In this document: in pieces, positions 1 through 5,403 of the stretch | Position numbering within the stretch: position 1 is the first letter of the stretch | How the letters are laid out: the number at the start of each line of letters is the position of its first letter | Assembly: GCA_022573935.1 (NCBI GenBank) | Contig: JACZTE010000090.1 | Location: forward strand, 1-5,403 | DNA length: 5,403 nucleotides | Direction of reading: 5' to 3' | DNA from: Chloroflexota bacterium | Lineage (GTDB): Bacteria; Chloroflexota; Dehalococcoidia; DSTF01; RBG-16-68-14 | Notes under the pieces: generated by a model | What the model was told of the DNA's origin: nothing | Seen by the model: the letters and a program-made list of their open reading frames with translations, nothing else | Database searches by the model: none | Program-made: the position numbers and the translations under genes

Positions 1-693
1 GTCTTCGAGCGTCAAGGAGAGATCGACCAGGCCATCGTCCAGGCCGAGAGCGTCGATTACGTCGAGGGGATAGCTGATGAGATCCGCGAGACGCTGGGCG
101 CGGACGTCGTCGATGTAACCACGCAGCTCTCGGCCTTCGACGCGATCAGCGGGACGGTCGCGGACGCCGAGCGGAGCAGCCAGATCGGCATGTACGCTGC
201 TCTGGCCGCAAGCGCCGCCGTCATCCTGTTCTCCGTCGGGCTGGTCGCCCGGCAGCGGATCAAGGAGATCGGCATCGTCAAGGCCCTGGGCGCCTCGAAC
301 TGGCAGGTCACCGCCCAGTTTGGCGTGGAAACTGCGGTCGTGAGCGTCGTGGCCGGGCTGTTGGGCGCGCTAGCGACGTTTCCGCTGGCGCAGACGGTCG
401 CCAACGGTCTCGTGTCGGATCCTTCAGGGCCCGGCGGCTTCGGAGGTGGCGGAGGGCCTGGGGGCGGTGGCGGCCCGGGTGGTGGAGGCGGACCAGGCGG
501 CTTTGCCGGAGGCTTTGGCGGTTTCGGCGGTGGGGGCGCTGGCGGCTTCTTGGGAGACGTGGATGTCGTGGTCTCGCCGGAGATCTTCCTCTTTGCCCTT
601 GGTATCGGGCTGCTCTTGTCTGTCCTGGCGGCCGTGGTACCGGCCTGGTATGTGAGCCGGGTACGGCCGGCGGAGGTGCTTCGTTATGAGTGA
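1..693 (+). CDS. ABC transporter permease, MacB/FtsX family (5' partial)
   Basis: This is the C-terminal 230 residues of an inner-membrane permease; the reading frame is open from base 1, so the start lies outside the window. Residues 1-63 look like the end of the extracytoplasmic MacB-type domain. A hydrophobic helix follows (about 64-83), then the cytoplasmic coupling segment RIKEIGIVKALGAS (86-99), which is characteristic of FtsX/MacB permeases. A second helix spans about 110-132, and a last helix (about 195-217) ends in the family's typical basic tail, with RPAEVLRYE as the final residues. Family knowledge: such permeases pair with a LolD/MacB-like ATPase and move substrates or transmit force across the envelope rather than importing nutrients. 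The odd part is a Gly-rich insert at residues 143-185, between the last two helices. The stop overlaps the next gene's start by 8 bp, implying translational coupling to the ATPase. The substrate cannot be told from the sequence. Confidence 0.93.
   Translation, partial: VFERQGEIDQAIVQAESVDYVEGIADEIRETLGADVVDVTTQLSAFDAISGTVADAERSSQIGMYAALAASAAVILFSVGLVARQRIKEIGIVKALGASNWQVTAQFGVETAVVSVVAGLLGALATFPLAQTVANGLVSDPSGPGGFGGGGGPGGGGGPGGGGGPGGFAGGFGGFGGGGAGGFLGDVDVVVSPEIFLFALGIGLLLSVLAAVVPAWYVSRVRPAEVLRYE
427..555 (+). repeat. Gly/Pro/Phe-rich low-complexity coding segment in the permease
   Basis: These 43 codons encode 31 Gly; the rest are Pro, Phe, Ala and one Leu. The core is a hexapeptide-like pattern: FGGGGG (439-456), PGGGGG (457-474), PGGGGG (475-492), then PGGF, followed by GGF-type units. 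The two PGGGGG units differ in five of six codons, all at third positions, so the DNA is not a fresh tandem duplication and the peptide composition seems to have been kept. By MacB topology the segment lies in the loop outside the cytoplasmic membrane. Confidence 0.9.
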
Positions 694-1387
694 ATTAGTT
701 GGCGGGAACGGCCTGGCAGTGGCCGAAGGTCTCGTCAAGCATTTCAAGAGCGGCCCTGTTACCGTGAAGGCCGTGGACGGCGTTAGCTTCCAACTGCCGA
801 GGAGCGCTGTGGTTGCCTTGCGCGGCCCGAGCGGGTGCGGCAAGAGCACGCTGCTCAATCTCATCGGCGCGCTGGACAGGCCGGACTCAGGACGGCTCAC
901 TGTCGACGGAGTCGATGTCGCCAAACTGAGCGGGAGAAGCGAAGCGGCCTACCGGCGGCGGAAGGTCGGTTTCGTCTTTCAGCAGTTCAACCTGGTTCCG
1001 TATCTCTCGGCTCTCGAGAATGTGACGCTCCCCATGGAGCTTGCGGGCGCTAGCAGCAACGGCTCGGCAAAATTGCGGGCGAGAGAGCTCCTCGGCCAGG
1101 TCGGGCTGACGCAAGACCGGCTCGAGAGGCGGCCTGCAAAGCTGTCCGGTGGTGAGCAGCAACGAGTCGCCATCGCGAGGGCGCTCGCGAACGATCCACC
1201 GCTGATACTGGCCGACGAGCCGACGGCGAACCTCGACTCGAAGACGGGAGCGCTCATCATCAAGATTCTCCGCGGTCTGCGTGACGAGGGCCGCACGGTC
1301 CTCATCGCCACCCATGACGATGCCATTGCGAATGAGGCAGATGTCATCCTGGAGATGCGTGACGGTCAGCTGGTCAGAGGCGATTGA
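686..1387 (+). CDS. ABC transporter ATP-binding protein, MacB/LolD family
   Basis: This 233-residue cytoplasmic ATPase should power the permease encoded just upstream. All nucleotide-binding motifs are intact: Walker A GPSGCGKST (47-55), Q-loop with Gln99 in the VFQQFNLVPYLSALENV stretch, signature LSGGEQQR (153-160), Walker B LILADEP (173-179), D-loop NLD (182-184) and H-loop His210 in ATHD. The Q-loop wording and the ~230-residue length are typical of the LolD/MacB/FtsE group. The ATG sits inside the end of the permease gene (ATGAGTGA overlap). A GGAGG at 672-676 is well placed as ribosome binding site and supports this start. Order is permease then ATPase, with the regulator genes 54 bp downstream. 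Lipoprotein release, drug or peptide efflux and antimicrobial-peptide resistance are all possible roles; the sequence does not separate them. Confidence 0.96.
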   Translation: MSELVGGNGLAVAEGLVKHFKSGPVTVKAVDGVSFQLPRSAVVALRGPSGCGKSTLLNLIGALDRPDSGRLTVDGVDVAKLSGRSEAAYRRRKVGFVFQQFNLVPYLSALENVTLPMELAGASSNGSAKLRARELLGQVGLTQDRLERRPAKLSGGEQQRVAIARALANDPPLILADEPTANLDSKTGALIIKILRGLRDEGRTVLIATHDDAIANEADVILEMRDGQLVRGD

Positions 1388-1403
1388 GAGGGAGAGGTAA
1401 TCG

Positions 1404-1434
1404 TTCGCCTCTCGTACTCATCTCGATATACTCA
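1404..1434 (+). promoter_or_regulatory. possible promoter and direct-repeat site upstream of the response regulator
   Basis: The 54-bp gap between the ATPase and the regulator contains TATACT (1427-1432), one mismatch from the -10 consensus. A weak -35-like TTCGCC (1404-1409) lies 17 bp upstream. Short direct repeats overlap the box: TCTCG at 1410 and 1421 (11-bp period) and TACTCA at 1415 and 1429. OmpR-family regulators commonly bind direct repeats about one helical turn apart, so autoregulation is possible, but this is inference. AGGAAA (1434-1439) could serve as ribosome binding site only if transcription starts further upstream. Confidence 0.35.
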
Positions 1435-1441
1435 GGAAACG

Positions 1442-2139
<698 letters not shown>

Positions 2140-2140
<1 letters not shown>

Positions 2141-3612
2141 TGAAGAGCGCTGATGCTGGGAGCGTGCTCTTCAGCCTCCAGAGCAAGCTCATCGCTGCCT
2201 TCGTACTGGTGATGCTGGTAGCGGTCGTGCTTGCGGGTACCGTCTTCGTCTTCGTACAGCGAGGCGAACAGGAGGAGCAGGCGCTCGATCATGTCAGCGC
2301 CGCCTCGCCGCCGATCTACAGCGCCTTCATCTCCCTCTACAGCGAGTACCTCCACGGGCTGCGTCAGGGCGACCTGGAGGCGACGCTGGTTGCGTTCGTC
2401 GATGTGGCGGCGCAGGAGCAGGAGGTGCGCATCCTGCTGATCGACCGTCGAGGTTTGGTGATCAAGGACAGCCAAGGCGACCTCACCGGCGAGCAGATCA
2501 CGCTACCTAGAGAGTTCCAGGTGTCCCGGACGCAGCTTCGTCCATTCCGGCCGTACGTCTCCTGGCGGCCCGAAGGAGGCGACCCGGGCAGCGACCTGAT
2601 CCTGATCTCGGCGCTGCTCGGCAGGCTGGGCCAGATCGACGAGGCGCCGTACGCGCTGGTGCTGGCGGTGCCGGAGAGCACCATCACCGGCGCCTGGTTG
2701 GGGCTGCTGCCGGGGCTCGGCATCGCCGCCGCGATCGCCCTGCCCGTCGCCGTCCTCCTCGCCATCGTCTTCGCCGGCTACATCACGCGGCCGCTCAAGC
2801 AGCTCACCGTCGCCTCGCAACGCATGGCCGAAGGCAACTTCGATGTGGAGGTGTCCGTCGATCGCCGTGACGAGGTGGGCAGGCTGGCACAAGCTTTCTC
2901 GACGATGGCCGTGCGCGTGGGCGATGCCCAAACGCAGATGCGTACCCTGGTAGCCGACGTCTCGCACGACCTGAAGACGCCGCTCACCTCCGTCCTGGGC
3001 TTCGCGCGAGCCTTACGCGACGGCACTGGGGACGAGGCGGAGGCAAAGCGTCTGGGCGGCGTGATCTACGATGAGGCTTCGCGGCTCAACGCACGGCTGA
3101 ACGACCTGCTCTACCTCTCGGAGCTGGAGTCGGGCCAGGCGCTGCTCCAGCGGGACGAGATCGACCTAGCGCGGCTGGTGCAGGGCGTCGTCGCGCGCAT
3201 CGAAGCGGAGGTGGCCTCCCGCAATGTGCGGCTCAGCGTCGAGCTGGCCGAGGGTGTCACGCTGAGCGCGGACGGCGCGAAGCTGGAGCGCGCTATCGAG
3301 AACCTGCTGGACAACGCCCGCAAGTACACCCCCGCCGGCGGCGAGATCCGCGTGCGCACGGCCGTGAGAGCGGGCGACGCGTTCATCGAGGTGGCGAACA
3401 CGGCGCCGGACATCTCGCCGGAGGAGCTGCCGCGCCTCTTCGAGCGCTTCTACCGGCGCGACCGCACACGCGGCGGCGAGGGCGGCTCGGCCGGCTCCGG
3501 CCTCGGCCTGCCGATAGCCAGCGACCTGATCGAACTGCACGGCGGCACGCTCCAGGCCTCGGTTCGCGACGGAGAGATCGTGTTCGAAGCTAGGTTGCCG
3601 CTCCGGGCGTAA
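2140..3612 (+). CDS. sensor histidine kinase with extracytoplasmic domain and HAMP
   Basis: This 490-residue membrane kinase should autophosphorylate and pass phosphate to the upstream regulator. Layout: short cytoplasmic N-terminus, membrane helix (about 16-39), extracytoplasmic region (about 40-185) with no domain I can name, second helix (about 186-212), HAMP (about 213-264, with ITRPLKQLT and the DEVGRLAQAF part), HisKA with His276 in VSHDLKTPLTSVLGF, and the HATPase domain. The N-box is ENLLDNARKYTP (387-398), the F-box FERFYR (434-439) and the G2 box GSGLGL (452-457). The G1 box is atypical: NTAPD (420-424) where most kinases have DxGxG. I chose ATG 2140, which overlaps the regulator's stop and is preceded by GGAGGAG (2131-2137); GTG 2137 is in frame but overlaps that site. 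No gene follows closely, so this probably ends the operon. The signal is unknown; an envelope or compound signal is inferred from the linked transporter. Confidence 0.95.
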
Positions 3613-3631
3613 CACAGGAGCCGATCAGCTC

Positions 3632-3660
3632 TTGAAAGGCTGTTCCGCCTGCGATACCCT
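3632..3660 (+). promoter_or_regulatory. possible promoter of the small membrane protein gene
   Basis: TTGAAA (3632-3637) matches five of six -35 consensus bases. After a 17-bp spacer comes TACCCT (3655-3660), which keeps the TAnnnT skeleton of a -10 box. A start near 3667 would give a short leader carrying the strong GAGGAGG site at 3677-3683. This supports separate transcription from the upstream kinase gene. Confidence 0.4.
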
Positions 3661-3689
3661 GATGCTAGGTCTAGGCGAGGAGGCGAGCG

Positions 3690-3983
3690 ATGGAGCGCGA
3701 TACCTTAAGCTGGCGACAACTCCCGGGCGTGGTTAATCTCACAGATTTTTCCCACATGGTAGGTACCGAGCTGCGAATGCTCGGGATGTCCCTGCGCCTG
3801 GCTCCTGAGGCGCTCCCGAGACTACCGTTCGGCCCGCTCATCTTCATCGCGGGGATGCTCGTAGCGATGCTGAGATTCGCGGTGCTCGTCTTGGTCGTTG
3901 TCGTGTTCGGGCCGGCGATCTTCACCATCACCGTGGGCCGAGGCGCAGTAGGCTTAACTCGGAGGCGACCAGCAGGAGGCTAG
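3690..3983 (+). CDS. hypothetical small membrane protein
   Basis: I do not recognise this 97-residue protein. Residues 1-47 are moderately polar with a possibly amphipathic stretch around 24-45 (ELRMLGMSLRLAPEALPRL). Residues 48-82 are strongly hydrophobic and interrupted only by Arg62, so they form either one long helix or a tight two-helix hairpin. The tail is basic (LTRRRP, 89-94), which would keep the C-terminus in the cytoplasm under the positive-inside rule. There is no signal peptidase site, metal motif or enzyme motif that I can see. The gene is supported by GAGGAGG six bases before the ATG, a plausible promoter upstream, and a hydrophobic profile unlikely for a random frame. It lies 77 bp after the kinase gene on the same strand and faces a convergent gene. 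An accessory role for the two-component system is possible but rests only on proximity. Confidence 0.65.
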   Translation: MERDTLSWRQLPGVVNLTDFSHMVGTELRMLGMSLRLAPEALPRLPFGPLIFIAGMLVAMLRFAVLVLVVVVFGPAIFTITVGRGAVGLTRRRPAGG

Positions 3984-4029
3984 TCTTGCAAATGGCGAGA
4001 TGGTCGACTGCGCCCCGACACACTTCGAG

Positions 4030-4050
4030 TAGCGTCCGGGCGTAACGCTA
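4030..4050. terminator. weak inverted repeat between convergent genes
   Basis: TAGCGT (4030-4035) and ACGCTA (4045-4050) form a perfect 6-bp stem with a 9-base loop in the 64-bp gap between two converging genes. The second arm includes the stop codon of the - strand gene. There is no T-run on either side, so intrinsic termination is only a suggestion from position. Confidence 0.2.
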
Positions 4051-4551
4051 GCCGCCATCCTTCACCGCACGCCAGACGTGAGGGTCGGAGCGCAGCAGCC
4101 GCAGGAGCTGGCTCGTCGTCAGCCCCAGCGCCCGCGCCGCCTTCGCGTAGCTGCCCTCTGCGGCCGTCAGCGCATCGAGAGCGGTGGCGACGACGAGCGG
4201 GTAGGCGGGGTTGCGCCGGTTGACGGCGAGGGCCCCCTTCGGCCCGCGCTGCGCCAGGAACTCCGGCGCGAGCTTGGGCGACGCCAGATCGAACGGCGAG
4301 CGCAGCTCCAGCGCGATGCGCTCGCGCAGGCGTCGGAGGGCGCGCGTGCGGTTCTCCTGCAGCGAGCGCGACTCCTCGGCGTGGGCGACGACGCCGCTGG
4401 GCGAGTGGTGGAGCCGCGCGGCCGTCTCCACCTTGTTGCGTCGCTGGCCGCCGGGCCCGCTGGCGCGGTAGCGCTCCTCGCGGCACTGTTTCATCAGCGC
4501 GGCGTCATCGAGGCGGAGCCAGGCGTTGCGGCGAGAGGCGGCTATGGGCAT
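4048..4551 (-). CDS. peptide chain release factor-like protein (GGQ domain, ribosome-rescue type)
   Basis: This 167-residue protein carries the class I release-factor catalytic core: the GGQ tripeptide (34-36) inside RASGPGGQRRNKVETAARL (29-47). In this family GGQ enters the peptidyl-transferase centre and promotes hydrolysis of peptidyl-tRNA. The domain continues with GVVAHAEESRSLQENR (53-68), also typical of RF-1-domain proteins. The stop-codon-reading domains of RF1/RF2 are absent, as in ArfB/YaeJ, so rescue of stalled ribosomes is more likely than normal termination. Residues from about 110 differ from ArfB's short basic tail. They contain YAKAARALGLTTSQLLRLL (135-153), which resembles a helix-turn-helix. 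Met1 at 4551 is supported by AAGGA on the - strand (4562-4566), although the 10-base spacing is long, and by a TAGAAT box upstream. It is divergent from the nth-like gene. The RF-1 fold call is firm; the rescue role is inferred. Confidence 0.88.
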   Translation of the reverse strand: MPIAASRRNAWLRLDDAALMKQCREERYRASGPGGQRRNKVETAARLHHSPSGVVAHAEESRSLQENRTRALRRLRERIALELRSPFDLASPKLAPEFLAQRGPKGALAVNRRNPAYPLVVATALDALTAAEGSYAKAARALGLTTSQLLRLLRSDPHVWRAVKDGG

Positions 4552-4591
4552 CGGGTCGCTATCCTTGACTGCACTGCTGTTCTCCGAACCA

Positions 4592-4597
4592 TTCTAC
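4592..4597 (-). promoter_or_regulatory. possible -10 box of the release-factor-like gene
   Basis: Read on the - strand this is TAGAAT, one mismatch from TATAAT. A start about 34 bases before the ATG would leave room for the AAGGA site. The -35 region (about 4615-4620, TGGGGA on the - strand) is poor. It lies in the 93-bp divergent region shared with the nth-like gene. Confidence 0.35.
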
Positions 4598-4630
4598 CCT
4601 TCGAGCGGTCTTGATCCCCACGCTTCGTGC

Positions 4631-4636
4631 TACCCT
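4631..4636 (+). promoter_or_regulatory. possible -10 box giving a near-leaderless nth-like transcript
   Basis: TACCCT ends eight bases before the ATG at 4645, and no Shine-Dalgarno-like purine run lies between them. A start 6-8 bases after the box would make the mRNA leaderless or nearly so. No convincing -35 is seen at the usual distance. The same TACCCT string occurs at 4595-4600 and 3655-3660, also in intergenic DNA. Confidence 0.35.
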
Positions 4637-4644
4637 AGCCGCGC

Positions 4645-5340
4645 ATGGCACGCGCATCCTCGCCCGCGAAGAAGTCCCGGCGGTCGCCGCGGCCGCTCGC
4701 GCCCGCCCGCATCATCGAGCTGCTGGACGCCGAGTACGGGACGGTGCCCTGGCGTCCCAACGGCGAGCCGGTGGCGGAGCTGGTGCTCACGCTCCTCTCG
4801 CAGAACACCTCCGATAGCAACTCCGGCCGCGCCTTCATCCGCCTGCTGAACGCCTTCCCCGACTGGCCCTCGCTCCTCGACGCCGACGTGAAGGCGATCG
4901 AGCGGGCGATCCAGCCCGGCGGCCTGGCGCCGACGAAGGCGCCTCGCCTCCAGGCGATGCTGCGCGAAGTGTGGAGCCGCCGAGACTCGTTCGACCTCTC
5001 GTTCCTGCGCGACTGGCCGCTGGAGGAGGCGCGGGCCTGGCTGCGCAGCCTGCCCGGCGTCGGGCCGAAGACCGCGGCGTGCGTGCTCCTCTTCGCGCTC
5101 GGCATGCCCGCGCTGCCCGTCGATACGCACGTCCACCGCGTGGCGAAGCGGCTGGGGCTGGTACCGGAGAAATCGACGGCGGAGCAGGCGCACGGGCTGC
5201 TAGAGCCGATGCTTACGCCGGAGCAGGTCTACCCGTTCCACATCCAGCTCATCAAGCACGGCCGCCGCACCTGCATCGCTCGCCGGCCGAAGTGCTCATC
5301 GTGCCCCCTGCGCACGCGCTGCCCGTCCGCGGAGCTGTAG
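4645..5340 (+). CDS. nth: endonuclease III-type DNA glycosylase/AP lyase with Fe-S cluster
   Basis: This 231-residue protein belongs to the HhH-GPD superfamily, which excises damaged bases in base excision repair. The helix-hairpin-helix is LPGVGPKTA (136-144), with Lys142 at the position of the E. coli Nth catalytic Lys120. Asp160 in PVDTHVHRVAKRLGL (158-172) matches catalytic Asp138. Having both predicts a bifunctional glycosylase/lyase acting mainly on oxidised pyrimidines. The C-terminus has Cys210, Cys217, Cys220 and Cys226 in the exact C-x6-C-x2-C-x5-C spacing of the [4Fe-4S] cluster loop. An early LLSQNTSD (50-57) stands where E. coli Nth has LLSAQATD. The first 20 residues form a basic, Ala/Ser/Pro-rich extension (KKSRR) that makes the protein slightly longer than E. 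coli Nth (211). ATG 4645 fits the TACCCT box just upstream, but no ribosome binding site is visible. A MutY role is unlikely because the extra C-terminal domain is absent. A specialised Nth paralogue remains possible. Confidence 0.93.
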   Translation: MARASSPAKKSRRSPRPLAPARIIELLDAEYGTVPWRPNGEPVAELVLTLLSQNTSDSNSGRAFIRLLNAFPDWPSLLDADVKAIERAIQPGGLAPTKAPRLQAMLREVWSRRDSFDLSFLRDWPLEEARAWLRSLPGVGPKTAACVLLFALGMPALPVDTHVHRVAKRLGLVPEKSTAEQAHGLLEPMLTPEQVYPFHIQLIKHGRRTCIARRPKCSSCPLRTRCPSAEL

Positions 5341-5347
5341 ACGCTCT

Positions 5348-5403
5348 CACCCCCGGCCCCTCTCCCTTGAGGGAGAGGGGAGTCAGGGGCGGTGGTTGAA
5401 TCC
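5348..5403. repeat. G+C-rich palindromic intergenic repeat, likely also a terminator
   Basis: CCCCTCTCCC (5357-5366) and GGGAGAGGGG (5371-5380) pair perfectly around a TTGA loop. The flanks add partial complementarity: CACC (5349-5352) with GGTG (5391-5394), and nearby C and G runs. It begins 16 bases after the nth-like stop. The wording CTCACCCCCGGCCCCTCTCC resembles dispersed repeats I know from Chloroflexota and other environmental genomes, and one reading frame through it gives the familiar spurious peptide LTPGPSPLRERG. A hairpin this strong could end transcription, although no T-run follows. The element may continue past the window end. Confidence 0.75.

Noticed and set aside
427..555. 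The Gly-rich segment considered as a frameshift or tandem-repeat DNA artefact.
   Set aside because: The frame continues cleanly into a typical final helix and RPAEVLRYE tail, and the repeated units differ at silent positions.
887..1315. Open - strand frames opposite the ABC ATPase (also 979-1347).
   Set aside because: The + strand ATPase has every nucleotide-binding motif; these frames are shadows.
1392..1413. GAGAGG/CCTCTC inverted repeat with a 10-base loop just after the ATPase stop.
   Set aside because: The stem is only 6 bp with no T-run; it could weakly reduce read-through but is not strong enough to call a terminator.
3618..3633. Small hairpin-like GAGC/GCTC around CGATCA after the kinase gene.
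   Set aside because: The stem is four to six base pairs with a wobble and is followed by no T-run; not a supported terminator.
3602..4046. A shared 12-mer TCCGGGCGTAAC at 3602-3613 and 4035-4046, both near gene ends.
   Set aside because: About one such exact 12-base match is expected by chance in a window this size, and the flanks do not match.
4078..4614. Open + strand frame of 178 codons opposite the release-factor-like gene.
   Set aside because: It is Arg/Ala/Gln-rich low-complexity with no motif, while the - strand carries the GGQ core.
4971..5399. Open + strand frame running through the end of the nth-like gene into the palindrome.
   Set aside because: It is out of frame with the glycosylase and ends in the peptide typical of spurious translation through this repeat type.

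Overview
The window is G+C-rich bacterial chromosome with tightly packed genes and short gaps. The G+C-rich palindromic repeat at the right edge and the start-proximal -10-like boxes suggest a Chloroflexota-like or other high-G+C environmental lineage. This is an inference: no rRNA or unambiguous taxonomic marker is present.

Left block (1-3612, + strand) is an export-plus-sensing module. It runs in order: the C-terminal part of a MacB/FtsX-type ABC permease (cut by the window start), its ATPase (8-bp overlap), a 54-bp gap with a possible promoter, an OmpR-family response regulator, and a HAMP-containing sensor histidine kinase (1-bp overlap with the regulator). The simplest reading is that the kinase senses an envelope condition or compound and the regulator controls this operon, including the transporter. 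The permease has an unusual 43-codon Gly/Pro/Phe-rich segment in the loop expected between its last two membrane helices.

Middle (3613-4047) holds a small orphan membrane protein with its own plausible promoter and a strong ribosome binding site, followed by a 64-bp gap between convergent genes that contains a small inverted repeat.

Right block (4048-5403) has two divergent housekeeping-type genes sharing a 93-bp intergenic region. On the - strand is a GGQ-domain release-factor-like protein (ribosome rescue type, without the codon-recognition domains of RF1/RF2) with a helix-turn-helix-like C-terminus. On the + strand is an endonuclease III-type DNA glycosylase with an intact Fe-S cluster motif. 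Just after the latter is a perfect 10-bp-arm palindrome belonging to a longer G+C-rich intergenic repeat that continues to the window edge.

Most of the window is recognisable. The parts with least explanation are the glycine-rich permease loop, the kinase's extracytoplasmic domain and atypical G1 box, the orphan membrane protein, and the C-terminal part of the release-factor-like protein. I see no CRISPR array, tRNA, rRNA, transposase or phage gene.
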